From CADCWK01 sp965218235 (GTDB taxonomy: Bacteria; Chloroflexota; Chloroflexia; Thermomicrobiales; UBA6265): DNA of 64,000 nt. A model generated the notes under the pieces. It was not told where the DNA came from, ran no database searches, and worked only from the letters and a program-made list of their open reading frames with translations. The position numbers and the translations under genes were made by a program. The stretch is taken from assembly GCA_965218235.1 (NCBI GenBank), contig OZ244596.1, positions 1 to 64,000 on the forward strand, in the 5' to 3' direction. Positions 33,037 through 41,863 of the stretch are shown in pieces (positions within the stretch are counted from its first letter, which is position 1; each line of letters begins with the position of its first letter).

Positions 33037-35496
33037 ATGGATCAGGGCCACCGACCCAATGTCAACCGGATCGAGCTCGATCTCGGCGACCGCACCCTCT
33101 CGCTCGAGACCGGGCTGCTCGCGGAGCAGGCTCACGGCGCCGTCATGGTTCGCTACGCGGACACGATGGTCCTCGGAGCCGCCACCGGCGAGCGCGAAGC
33201 CAAGCCTGGCGCGGATTTCTTCCCGCTGACCGTCGACTACGAAGAGAAGATGTACGCGGCCGGCAAAATCCCGGGCGGGTTCATCAAGCGCGAGGGCCGA
33301 CCGACCGACCAGGCGACCCTCGCCGCCCGCCTGACCGACCGCCCGCTCCGCCCGCTCTTCCCGAAGGGCTACCGGGCCGAGGTTCAGATCATCAACACCG
33401 TGATGTCCTCCGACCAGGAGAACAACCCGGACGTGCTCTCGATCATCGCCGCCTCCGCCTCCCTAATGGTCTCGCCGATCCCGTTCGACGGGCCGGTCGG
33501 CGCCGTCCGGATCGGGCTGATCGACAATGAGCTGGTCATCAACCCGCTCATCTCCGAGATGCCAGATAGCGACATGGACATCATCGTCGCCGGCACCGCC
33601 GACGCGATCATGATGATCGAGGGCGAGGCCGACCGGATCCCGGAAGAGACCCTGCTTGCCGCCTTCGATGCCGCTCACGAGGAGATCCGCCGGATCTGTG
33701 AGGTCCAGGTCCAGCTGCGCGAGCAGGCCGGCAAGGAGAAGTGGGTCGTCGACGTTCCCCAGACCGATGAGGTCCTCAAGGAGCGCATTCAGGAGCTGAT
33801 CGGCGACCGGCTCCGGGAGGCCGTGCGCAATCCGGACAAGGTCGTCCGGGTCGAGGGAACCAACCACCTCAAGAACGACATGATGCAGCAGCTCGGTCAG
33901 GAGACCGACCCGGCTGAGCACGACACGCCGATCTACGACATGAAGGCAGCGGGGAGTATCTTCGACAGCCTGCTCAAGGCCGAAGTCCGTGACGGCATCC
34001 TCGCCGAGGGCATCCGCCCGGACGGCCGGACCCAGACCGGGATCCGCCCGATCTGGAGCGAAGTCGGCTACCTGCCCCGGACGCACGGCTCGGCGATCTT
34101 CACCCGCGGCCAGACGCAGGTCCTGACCACCGTGACACTGGGCTCGACGGCCGAGGAGCAGCGGCTCGACGGGATCATCCCGCTCGAGAACAAGCGGTAC
34201 ATCCATCACTACAACTTCCCGGCGTACTCGGTCGGCGAGGTCCGCCGGTCCCGCGGTCCGGGGAGGCGCGAGATCGGCCACGGCATGCTGGCCGAGCGGG
34301 CGCTGATCGCCGTCCTGCCGAGCGTGGACGACTTCCCGTACACGATGCGGCTCGTCTCCGAGGCGATCAGCTCCAACGGCTCGACGTCGATGGCGAGCGT
34401 CTGCGGCAGCAGCATGGCCCTGATGGACGCCGGGGTGCCGATCGCCGCGCCGGTCGCCGGTGTCGCGATGGGTTTGATCACCGATGGCTCCGGCAACTAC
34501 ACCGTCCTGACCGACATCCAGGGGATGGAGGACGCCCTCGGCGACATGGACTTCAAGGTCGCCGGGACCGCCGACGGCGTGACCGCGATCCAGATGGACA
34601 TCAAGGTCAAGGGCATCACCACCGAGATCATGCGAACGGCACTTTCGCAGGCGCACGACGCCCGCCAGTTCATCCTCGCCCGGATGGCGGAGACGATCGC
34701 CGAGCCGCGCTCGACGATGTCGCCGTACGCGCCGATGGTCAAGCGGATCCGGATCAGCCCGGACAAGATCGGGGCCCTGATCGGCCCGGGCGGCAAGATG
34801 ATCCGCTCGATCCAGGAGGAGACCGAGACCAAGATCGACATCGACGACGACGGCGGCGTCTCGGTAACTGGATCCAACCAGGCCGGCGTCGAGCGGGCGC
34901 TGGCGAAGATCGCCGGGCTGTCGCAGGACTTCAAGATCGACAAGGGCGACAAGGTGACCGGCAAGGTCGTCTCGGTGATGCCCTACGGCGCCTTCGTCGA
35001 GCTGGCGCCGGGCCGCGACGGTCTGGTCCACATCTCGGAGCTGTCCGAGGACCCGAGCGTCCGCGTGACACGGGTCGAAGAGGTCCTCAACGTCGGCGAC
35101 GAGGTCGAGGTGATGGTGATCGACGTCGCACCGAATGGGAAGATCAGTCTGTCTCGCCGGGCCGCGATCACCGGCGAGCTGCCGGAGGCACGGCCCGAGC
35201 GCGGACCACGTCCGGGCGGCCCCGGCGGCGACCGAGGGCCACGCCGTGACGGCGGCGGGGGCGGTGGCTTCCGGAGCGGCGGCCCCGGTGGTGACCGTGG
35301 TCCTGGTGGCCCGGACCGCGGACCCCGCGAGTCCTTCGACCGCGGACCCGCACCGGCAGCCGATCGTCCGGGCACCGGCCGCTACGGCGACGACCGGGAC
35401 GTCCAGAGCTTCGCACCGGAGCCGTCCAGCGATGAGCCTCGCAGCGGCCGTCCGGCTGACAGCCGCCGTCGCCCCGGCTTCGGCGGCGATCGCTAG
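33037..35496 (+). CDS. pnp: polyribonucleotide nucleotidyltransferase with Gly/Arg-rich tail
   Basis: An 819-aa 3'-5' phosphorolytic exoribonuclease of RNA decay. It contains a first RNase PH domain, a helical linker, a second catalytic PH domain (GIRPDGRTQTGIRPI, YNFPAYSVGEVRRSRGPGRR, ITDGSGNYTVLTDIQGMEDA), KH (IGALIGPGGKMIRSIQEETE) and S1 (GKVVSVMPYGAFVELAPGRD). Beyond the normal end near residue 705 is a tail of about 115 residues with GGDRGP/GGPGG repeats. The ATG at 33037 has AGAAGG upstream; the frame is open further upstream but without homology. Confidence 0.97.
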   Translation: MDQGHRPNVNRIELDLGDRTLSLETGLLAEQAHGAVMVRYADTMVLGAATGEREAKPGADFFPLTVDYEEKMYAAGKIPGGFIKREGRPTDQATLAARLTDRPLRPLFPKGYRAEVQIINTVMSSDQENNPDVLSIIAASASLMVSPIPFDGPVGAVRIGLIDNELVINPLISEMPDSDMDIIVAGTADAIMMIEGEADRIPEETLLAAFDAAHEEIRRICEVQVQLREQAGKEKWVVDVPQTDEVLKERIQELIGDRLREAVRNPDKVVRVEGTNHLKNDMMQQLGQETDPAEHDTPIYDMKAAGSIFDSLLKAEVRDGILAEGIRPDGRTQTGIRPIWSEVGYLPRTHGSAIFTRGQTQVLTTVTLGSTAEEQRLDGIIPLENKRYIHHYNFPAYSVGEVRRSRGPGRREIGHGMLAERALIAVLPSVDDFPYTMRLVSEAISSNGSTSMASVCGSSMALMDAGVPIAAPVAGVAMGLITDGSGNYTVLTDIQGMEDALGDMDFKVAGTADGVTAIQMDIKVKGITTEIMRTALSQAHDARQFILARMAETIAEPRSTMSPYAPMVKRIRISPDKIGALIGPGGKMIRSIQEETETKIDIDDDGGVSVTGSNQAGVERALAKIAGLSQDFKIDKGDKVTGKVVSVMPYGAFVELAPGRDGLVHISELSEDPSVRVTRVEEVLNVGDEVEVMVIDVAPNGKISLSRRAAITGELPEARPERGPRPGGPGGDRGPRRDGGGGGGFRSGGPGGDRGPGGPDRGPRESFDRGPAPAADRPGTGRYGDDRDVQSFAPEPSSDEPRSGRPADSRRRPGFGGDR

Positions 35497-35518
35497 TCGT
35501 CTCGATTCCAACCCGCAT

Positions 35519-35569
35519 GCAAGGGAACACCCGGCGACCGTAATGGTCGCCGGGTGTTCCCTTGCTTCT
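35519..35569 (+). terminator. intrinsic terminator of pnp
   Basis: A 21-bp perfect stem (35519-35539 with 35545-35565) with a 5-nt loop, followed by TTCT. It lies between convergent pnp and the zinc-ribbon gene and may serve both, though the minus-strand side lacks a T-run. Confidence 0.88.
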
Positions 35570-35640
35570 GCTGTGGCAATCAATGGATAACGAGAAGACC
35601 AGGATGTGCCGCCCGCCCGCAACGGCGCCTCTCCGGCTCC

Positions 35641-36363
35641 CTATTGGCCACCGGCCTGCCGGGTGCTCTCCTCGGCCGCCCAGGTCCCGAGCCGTTCGAC
35701 CTGATGGCTGCCGTAGGGCGTCACCGCGAAGATGATCGAGCCGATGCAGACCAGCAGGATCAGCCCCACGATGATCAGGATGGCGGTCTTCCAGGTAGAG
35801 CGGCCGCGACCTCTGACCGGCGGCGGGGTCGTCGTCGCGGAACCGGAACCGGTGGCGTACCACGGCTGTGGAGTCTGGTCGCCGTAGGGGTCGCCCGACG
35901 GCGGTCCATACGGGCCTTGCGGCTGGCTCCCGTACGGCTGGCCCTGCTGGTCGTATTGCAGCTGCTGGTCGTATTGCGGCTGCTGACCGTAGCCCGGATG
36001 CTGCCCATAGGGATTGCCACCCGGCTGGCCGTAGGACTGATCCTGAGGTGGCTGGCCGTAGGGGTTGCCGGCCGGTTGACCGTATTGTCCCTCCGGGGGC
36101 TGGCCGTACGAGCCCCCCGTCTGGCTGCCGTACGGATCGTTGGCGGAGGGTTGTTGCCCAGGGGCCCCGTATGGAGGCTGACTGGCGCCGACGGCGGGCT
36201 GACTGAGTGGTTCATTGCCCTTGACTTCAGACTGGGCCGGGGACGTCTGCTCGCCCTGCGCACGCGGCTGCTGATCCTCCTGCTCGGGCAGCGCCGCCCC
36301 GCAGTTCCCACAGAACCGATCGTCCGCCGAGTTCGTGGCGCCACAGTTCCGACACGTCTTCAC
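35641..36363 (-). CDS. zinc-ribbon protein with Tyr/Gln/Gly/Pro low-complexity region and C-terminal TM helix
   Basis: About 240 aa in three parts. Residues 1-25 are a zinc ribbon (C4, C7, C18, C21; CRNCG and CGNCG). Residues about 55-170 are low-complexity with repeated YGQP, PYG and YDQQ units. A TM helix (TAILIIVGLILLVCIGSIIFAV) near residues 188-210 precedes a short extracytoplasmic tail. The start is probably GTG 36363 with GGAGG 5 nt upstream; an in-frame ATG at 36381 lacks a ribosome-binding site. Function unknown; the layout recalls membrane-bound zinc-ribbon sensor proteins with flexible linkers. Confidence 0.75.
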   Translation of the reverse strand: MKTCRNCGATNSADDRFCGNCGAALPEQEDQQPRAQGEQTSPAQSEVKGNEPLSQPAVGASQPPYGAPGQQPSANDPYGSQTGGSYGQPPEGQYGQPAGNPYGQPPQDQSYGQPGGNPYGQHPGYGQQPQYDQQLQYDQQGQPYGSQPQGPYGPPSGDPYGDQTPQPWYATGSGSATTTPPPVRGRGRSTWKTAILIIVGLILLVCIGSIIFAVTPYGSHQVERLGTWAAEESTRQAGGQ

Positions 36364-36559
36364 ACAAGCCTCCAGATTCATTCGAATAGACCAGACGATT
36401 GATGCCGCGTCCGTGATCGCCCGAATGATACCCGCTGCCGGACGGCTGCTCCCGGCTGGCGCTCGTCCGTGCCCGATTCCTGATGGCCATGGACGCGGCA
36501 ACGCGCCGACCGTTCGGGTCGACGCGTCCCAACCGGCCGGTCTGGCAAGCGACGGTCAT

Positions 36560-37501
36560 CTACTCGTTGGTCAGCCGCGGATCCACGGCGTCACGGACGC
36601 CGTTGCCGACGAGGCTCAGACAGAGCGCCGTCAGGAAGACCATGAAGCCGGGGATGAACACCAGTGTCCAGCTCTGCCGGAAGGTCGCCTGAGCATCCTG
36701 GAGCATGTTACCCCAGGATGGTGTCGGCACCTGGATTCCAACACCAAGGTAGGAGAGCGACGTCTCCAGCAGGATCAGTCCGGGTACCGAGAGCGAGAGC
36801 CAGACGACAACGATCGGCACAACGTTCGGCAGGATGTGCCGGCCGATGATCCGGCGATTGTCCGCCCCGATGACGCGGGCCGCCTCGACGAAGTCCCGGC
36901 TGCGCAGCGTCAAGACCTGGCCCCGCACGAGTCGGGCGACGCCGGTCCAGCTGACGAGGGCGACGAAACCGGCCAGTGTCCAGACGTTGGTGTCGTAGAA
37001 CGAGCCGATCAGGATTAGCACGACGAGAGTTGGCAGCGACAGGATCACGTCGACCGTGCGCATGATGAGCGTGTCGACCCAGCCGCCGAAGAAGCCGGAG
37101 ATCGCCCCGAGGATCGATCCGAGGAAGAGCGTCGAGATCGAACCGACGGCGGCGAAGAGCAGGGAAATTCGGCCGCCGTAGGCCAGGCGGGTCAGCACGT
37201 CGCGCCCGTTGCCATCCGCGCCGAGGAGATATCCATCCGTATTGACCGGAGCGAGCTTCTCAGCAAGGTGGTTCTCAGAGTAGGTAAACCCGGTCAGCAC
37301 CGAGACCACTGGCGCAAGCACAGCAAAGAGGATGATTGCCACCGACAGTCCGAGGGCGACCATCGCCAGCTTGTCCCGTCGAAAGCGGCGCCATGCCGAA
37401 GTCCAGAAGCCGGAAACCGGCTTGGCCCGGCGTTCCATTGCGGCGCCGAGTGTACGCTGCGAGGCGATCTGTGGGTTGAGAACCTCCGTGGTCTGGGCCA
37501 T
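36560..37501 (-). CDS. peptide/nickel-type ABC transporter permease (DppC family)
   Basis: A 313-aa inner-membrane permease of the DppC/OppC/NikC family. A cytoplasmic N-terminus of about 40 residues is followed by about six TM helices. The EAA loop for the ATPase reads EAARVIGADNRRIIGRHILP. The LLGADGNGRDVLTRLAYGGR segment is typical of the C-type permease. It is the last gene of the binding-protein/DppB/DppC operon; no ATPase gene follows. Confidence 0.93.
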   Translation of the reverse strand: MAQTTEVLNPQIASQRTLGAAMERRAKPVSGFWTSAWRRFRRDKLAMVALGLSVAIILFAVLAPVVSVLTGFTYSENHLAEKLAPVNTDGYLLGADGNGRDVLTRLAYGGRISLLFAAVGSISTLFLGSILGAISGFFGGWVDTLIMRTVDVILSLPTLVVLILIGSFYDTNVWTLAGFVALVSWTGVARLVRGQVLTLRSRDFVEAARVIGADNRRIIGRHILPNVVPIVVVWLSLSVPGLILLETSLSYLGVGIQVPTPSWGNMLQDAQATFRQSWTLVFIPGFMVFLTALCLSLVGNGVRDAVDPRLTNE

Positions 37502-37576
37502 ATCGACTCTTCTCCAGCTCAGCGTTCAGAGGACGGTGATGGGTAGGGAAGGACCGGGACGGGGATGTCGGGCGGC

Positions 37577-38548
37577 TCAACCGTAACGAATCCTTGGGTC
37601 GGCGACGGCGAGCGCTACGTCCGCGATCAGATTACCGAGGATAATCAGGACTGCGTACATGAGTGTTGTGCCCATGATGACGGTGTAATCCTTGTTGAAG
37701 AGGGCGTCGGTGACGAGGCGGCCCATGCCCTGATAGGCGAAGACCTGCTCGACGATCAGCGAGCCAGCGAAGATATCGGGGATCGTCAGACCGACCAGGG
37801 TGATGAGTGGCAGCAACGCATTGCGGAGTGCGTGGCTGTAGACGACCACGTTGCCTTTGAGTCCCTTCGCGCGGGCGGTCCGGACGAAATCCTGATTCAT
37901 CTCCTCGAGCATCGAGGAACGGATGTACCGGGACCAGGCGGCGATCGACGGAAGCGTCAGCGCAACCAGGGGAAGGATCAAGTGAACAGCGCGATCCTGC
38001 AGGGAGCCAGCGCCATCCCCACGGTTGCTCGTCACTCCGGACGTTGGGAGGTACGGCAGGCCCCATTCCCGGAACTTGGAGGAGAACAGAATGACAAGGA
38101 GGAGGCTCAGCCAGAAGATCGGCATTGCGTAGGCAGCCGTCGAGAAGACGGCGAAGATTCGGTCAACGATGCCGTTGCGGCGCAGCGCCGAGTAGATGCC
38201 GATCGGGATAGCGATGAGCAGCGAAACAATAATGGCCGAGAAGGAGAGGAAGATCGTATAGGGCATTGCTTGGAGGATCGAGTCGAGCACTGGCCGGTAG
38301 TTGATCATCGAAGTGCCGAGATCACCCTGAAGCACGTTGCCGAGCCAGACGAAATAACGGAGATACCAGGGCTGGTTGAGCCCGAGGTTCTCCCGAATCG
38401 CCTCAAGCGATTCCGGTGAGACTCGCGGGTTGAACTCAAATGCCTGTAGGGGATCACCAGATGCATTGATGATGATGTAGGTCAAGAGCGTGACGCCAAA
38501 GAGGATCGGGATGGTCATAAGCGCTCGTCGGAGAATGTACTGGCCCAT
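37577..38548 (-). CDS. peptide/nickel-type ABC transporter permease (DppB family)
   Basis: A 323-aa permease of the DppB/OppB/NikB family, starting GQYILRRALMTIPILFGVTL as expected. It has about six TM helices and the EAA-like loop RTARAKGLKGNVVVYSHALR. The ATG at 38548 is chosen because GAGGA lies upstream; the longer frame begins 17 codons earlier without similarity. It lies 167 bp downstream of the binding-protein gene, across a hairpin, and 75 bp before the DppC-type gene. Confidence 0.93.
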   Translation of the reverse strand: MGQYILRRALMTIPILFGVTLLTYIIINASGDPLQAFEFNPRVSPESLEAIRENLGLNQPWYLRYFVWLGNVLQGDLGTSMINYRPVLDSILQAMPYTIFLSFSAIIVSLLIAIPIGIYSALRRNGIVDRIFAVFSTAAYAMPIFWLSLLLVILFSSKFREWGLPYLPTSGVTSNRGDGAGSLQDRAVHLILPLVALTLPSIAAWSRYIRSSMLEEMNQDFVRTARAKGLKGNVVVYSHALRNALLPLITLVGLTIPDIFAGSLIVEQVFAYQGMGRLVTDALFNKDYTVIMGTTLMYAVLIILGNLIADVALAVADPRIRYG

Positions 38549-38663
38549 GTGCAGTCCTCTTGTCCGGAAGAAATGCGGTAGACGCGTCTGTGAGATCAAC
38601 GTCCGGAGCGGTGCCGATCGGCCTCTTAAATCGCAGGGAAGGGACTATGGACCGATGCGGGTG

Positions 38664-38693
38664 CCGGATCGGGGGAGCCATTCCCCGATCCGG
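38664..38693 (-). promoter_or_regulatory. intercistronic hairpin between binding-protein and permease genes
   Basis: An 11-bp stem (38664-38674 with 38683-38693) and 8-nt loop, without a T-run. Such structures after solute-binding genes often protect the 3' end and let the binding protein be made in excess over permeases; that role is inferred. Confidence 0.5.
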
Positions 38694-38715
38694 ACTCGGA
38701 CGCGACCGAGATGAG

Positions 38716-40566
38716 TTACTCGGTAATAGACGCGTACTGGGTACTCCACAGCGGCCCACCGTAGGCGTTGGCGTGATAGTTCTGGACTCTCCCGCTGTCG
38801 ATTGCGTACCGGCTCTCCGTGAAGTTGATGATGCCGACCGGCAGGTCGTTGTTGACGATGTTGGAGGCCTCGATCAGGAGCTGACGGCGCGCCGCATCGT
38901 CCTGCTCGACATTCGCAGCGGCGGCACGCTCGTCGTACGCCGGATTGGAGTACTTCATGAAGTTGAAGCCGCCACCGTACGATGTCGTCCCGAACATGGC
39001 GGTCTGGTCGCCGCTGTAGTCCCAGTTGAAGCCGAGGAAAGCGATGTCGTAGTCGTAGGTGCCGGTGATCGTCGGAACGAGGACTGTCGAGAAGTCAACG
39101 GCGTTTGGCGTCATCTCGGCGCCGACCTGAGACCAGGCATCCTGCAGGTAGGCAACCTCCTGATCGCTTGCTGCCGACCCGGCACCGTACATCACCTCGA
39201 AAGCGAGCCGAACACCGTCAGCGTTGATGCGAATGCCATCCCCGCCTAGTGTCCAGCCAGCCGAATCGAGCAACTGGTTGGCTATGTCGGTGTCGTACCC
39301 GTAGACCGTCTCGATCTCATCCGGGGCGTAGGCCACGGAGAGCGTCGGTTGGGTGCCGTTCGCGACTACTCCATACCCGAGGGCGATGTTGTCGATGATG
39401 GACTGCCGGTCGATCGCGTAGAAGAGGGCCTGACGGACCTCGACCTGCTGGAAGAGCGGTGTCTTCTCGGGATCCAAGTTGTACCCGTAGAAGCCGAAGC
39501 TGTAGGTGTCGTAGACCTGGACCTCGAGGCCGCCTGACTCGATGGTCTCGACATCGGCGGCATCTGGGGCCCGATAGCTATCGACCTCGCCGGCCAGCAA
39601 CGCCTCGACGGCGGCAGTGGAATTCGGGTAGTACCGGAAGATCACAGAATCGATATTGGGAACGTCGTCCCAATACTCCGCGTTCTTGGTAACGGTCGCG
39701 GTGGTTCCCTGCTGCCACTCGACGAACGTGAACGGCCCGGTTCCAATGACGCGAGTCGGGTCGGCGCCAGTCGAGCCGCCATCCGCGGCCCAGTCGGCGA
39801 AGGCCACGTCGCCCCAAATGTGCGCCGGCATAATCGGGCAGTACGTATTACCGAACGCAACCACTCGGGCGAACGTGTCGAGCATGGTGATCTCGAACGT
39901 CACGTCGTCGATTACCTTGTACGAAGCAACAGTCAAAGCGAACGACCCGGTGTATGAGGAGCCGGTGTCCGGATTGGCCTGGGCGTCGTGACTCAGGACA
40001 ACATCAGCGGTCGTGAACGGCTTGCCGTCATGCCAAGAAACGCCGTCGTGAAGTTTGAACGTCAATGTCAGGCCGTCGGCGGAGAGCTCGCAGCTATCGG
40101 CAAGCCCCGGGACGTAATCGCCGTCCACTGGGCTGGTGCCAACGAGGCCCTCATTGATGAGTCCGATGTACGGGTTAGTCGGAGTGTTATTGGCCAGTAG
40201 GAGGTTGGTCGTAGTGAGGTCGCTGCCGTCTCCATAGACGTACTCACCGCCTTGGGGAGCGTCTTCGGTCGGCGGGAACGCGGCGTAGAGCTGCTGGCGG
40301 ACTTCCTCGCGGTCCTTGAGGAGCGGAGTAACCACGCCCGGGCCGGCGCTGCTTGGCGTTCCGGCCGGTGTGGCGATCGGCGTCCCGGCGGGCGTGCCCT
40401 CGGGCGTGGCGTCCTGAGCGAACGCCGGCTGGACGCCGAGCATCGCCATGCTGGCGGCGGCACCGAGGCCCGCCGCGCCGGCGCGAGTCAGGAACTGGCG
40501 CCGGTCGATGGCACCGTCGCGAAACTGGTGAAGAAGCTCTTCGAACTGCTGTCGTCGGTCCGCCAT
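38716..40566 (-). CDS. Tat-exported peptide/nickel-type ABC solute-binding protein
   Basis: A 616-aa extracytoplasmic binding protein of family 5 (DppA/OppA/NikA). The signal peptide has a twin-arginine motif, RRQFL at residues 22-26, a hydrophobic core and likely cleavage after AFA (residue 50). A Thr/Pro/Ala-rich linker (ATPEGTPAGTPIATPAG) follows. Mature marks are GLTLTFKLHDGVSWHDGKPF, TTADVVLSHD and QALFYAIDRQSI. The ATG at 40566 has AGGAGG upstream; the frame stays open further up through an inverted repeat. The substrate, peptide or metal complex, is unknown. Confidence 0.92.
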   Translation of the reverse strand: MADRRQQFEELLHQFRDGAIDRRQFLTRAGAAGLGAAASMAMLGVQPAFAQDATPEGTPAGTPIATPAGTPSSAGPGVVTPLLKDREEVRQQLYAAFPPTEDAPQGGEYVYGDGSDLTTTNLLLANNTPTNPYIGLINEGLVGTSPVDGDYVPGLADSCELSADGLTLTFKLHDGVSWHDGKPFTTADVVLSHDAQANPDTGSSYTGSFALTVASYKVIDDVTFEITMLDTFARVVAFGNTYCPIMPAHIWGDVAFADWAADGGSTGADPTRVIGTGPFTFVEWQQGTTATVTKNAEYWDDVPNIDSVIFRYYPNSTAAVEALLAGEVDSYRAPDAADVETIESGGLEVQVYDTYSFGFYGYNLDPEKTPLFQQVEVRQALFYAIDRQSIIDNIALGYGVVANGTQPTLSVAYAPDEIETVYGYDTDIANQLLDSAGWTLGGDGIRINADGVRLAFEVMYGAGSAASDQEVAYLQDAWSQVGAEMTPNAVDFSTVLVPTITGTYDYDIAFLGFNWDYSGDQTAMFGTTSYGGGFNFMKYSNPAYDERAAAANVEQDDAARRQLLIEASNIVNNDLPVGIINFTESRYAIDSGRVQNYHANAYGGPLWSTQYASITE

Positions 40567-40984
40567 TGGGTCTTGGCCTCCTGGATGAGATACGGGACCG
40601 GCCAGATCCCAGTCAGGGACATCATCATCCTGGTCCAGCGGCGACACCGATCGGCTGATCGGTGTCGCCGCTGGACCAGGATGAGCGCCCGTTGTGGAAG
40701 CGCCGACCATTTCAACGTACTCAGTACGGGTCGTGACAGGGCCACACTTGGCCCCCTCAGCCCGTCGCACCGCCCGGTGCATCGTTCTGAGCCGCGAGAT
40801 CCAGGCAACTATACAAGATGCCTCATTGAGCGTCATGGCAAAAAGGTCCGCTGTTGGCCGGAATCAGCGCGGAATGGGGCCGAAGTGTGGTCAAATCGAC
40901 CAATGCACAGGAACTATCCGTGATCGGACATTCCAAAGTGATCCGGAACAGTCCATCACTCGGCCCAGCCAGGGGAACAGGCTC
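40567..40984. other. divergent intergenic region with a 28-bp inverted repeat
   Basis: A 418-bp control region between the binding-protein gene (minus) and larE (plus). Besides the inverted repeat at 40625-40684, a TATAGT on the minus strand (40813-40808) could be a -10 for the ABC operon. No gene is credible here. Confidence 0.6.
40625..40684. repeat. 28-bp perfect inverted repeat, 4-nt spacer
   Basis: Positions 40625-40652 and 40657-40684 are exact reverse complements around GGCT. It begins about 59 bp upstream of the ABC binding-protein ATG, so it lies in that gene's leader or promoter. There is no T-run on either strand, so it is not a standard terminator. Confidence 0.9.
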
Positions 40985-41863
40985 ATGACCATCCAGCCCG
41001 CGTTCGTTTCCGACAGCGTTGTCTCGACCAGCCCCCGATACGATGAACTGCTAAAGGTTCTCGGGGACCTGGGTTCGGCGATCGTCGCCTTCTCCGGCGG
41101 CGTCGACAGCACCCTGCTGCTCCATGCCGCGAAGCAGGCGCTCGGCGACCGGATCGTCGCGGCGTCGGGCCTGTCGGAGACGTACGCCGCCGAGGAGATG
41201 GCCGACGCCCGCCGTCTGGCCGCGCTGATCGGCGTCCCCTATGAGGTCGTCGCCACCATGGAGCTGACCGACCCGCGCTACGCCAACAACTCCCATCAAC
41301 GCTGCTACTTCTGCAAGACGGAGCTCTACACGCGGCTCGACACCGTCCGGGACCGGCTCGGCTTCGCGGCGATCATCGACGGCGCGAACGCCGACGACCT
41401 CAAGGATTTCCGCCCCGGCGCCCGGGCCGCCGCGGAGCTCGGCGTCCGCTCGCCGCTGCAGGAGGTCGGGCTGACCAAAGCGGAGATCCGGTCGCTGTCG
41501 GCGCGGTTCGGTCTGCCGACCTGGGACAAGCCCGCCGTCGCCTGCCTGTCGTCGCGCTTCGCCTACGGCGACCCGATCACGATCGAGAAACTGTCGAAGG
41601 TCGGGAGGGCGGAGCGGGAGCTCGGCAGGCTCGGTTTCCGGGGGGCGCGGGTCCGGCATCACGACACGGTCGCCCGGATCGAGGTACCCGTTGAGCGGTT
41701 GGAGGAGGCGCTCGCCCAGCGGGAGGCGATCGTGGCCGCGGTCCGGCTCGCGGGATATCGATACGTTACGCTTGATCTCGAAGGATACCGGACCGGCAGT
41801 CAGAACGAGGTATTGCATGCGCGTCTCAAGCCGGGTGGACTACGGGGTCAGAGCCCTGTTTGA
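40985..41863 (+). CDS. larE: LarE-type ATP-dependent sacrificial sulfur transferase
   Basis: A 292-aa PP-loop ATPase of the LarE family, which adds sulfur in making the nickel-pincer nucleotide cofactor of lactate racemase. The PP-loop is SGGVDST (37-43), then HQRCYFCKTELY, IDGANADDLKDFRPGARAA and WDKPAVACLSSRFAYG. Three cysteines (C107, C110, C187) are placed as in LarE forms proposed to hold a [4Fe-4S] cluster. larB and larC are absent. The ATG at 40985 is preferred. Its 3' end overlaps the Rrf2 gene by 47 nt. Confidence 0.9.
   Translation: MTIQPAFVSDSVVSTSPRYDELLKVLGDLGSAIVAFSGGVDSTLLLHAAKQALGDRIVAASGLSETYAAEEMADARRLAALIGVPYEVVATMELTDPRYANNSHQRCYFCKTELYTRLDTVRDRLGFAAIIDGANADDLKDFRPGARAAAELGVRSPLQEVGLTKAEIRSLSARFGLPTWDKPAVACLSSRFAYGDPITIEKLSKVGRAERELGRLGFRGARVRHHDTVARIEVPVERLEEALAQREAIVAAVRLAGYRYVTLDLEGYRTGSQNEVLHARLKPGGLRGQSPV

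Noticed and set aside
33463..35622. 719-codon open frame opposite pnp
   Set aside because: Shadow of pnp with Asp/Arg/Val-biased composition and no domain.
35900..36170. Repeated pattern in the zinc-ribbon gene as a CRISPR-like or tandem DNA repeat
   Set aside because: The periodicity comes from YGQP-type codons inside an intact frame; no constant repeat and spacer lengths.
40625..40684. Inverted repeat as insertion-sequence ends
   Set aside because: Arms are 4 nt apart with no transposase, so they cannot be the ends of an element; kept as operator or RNA hairpin.
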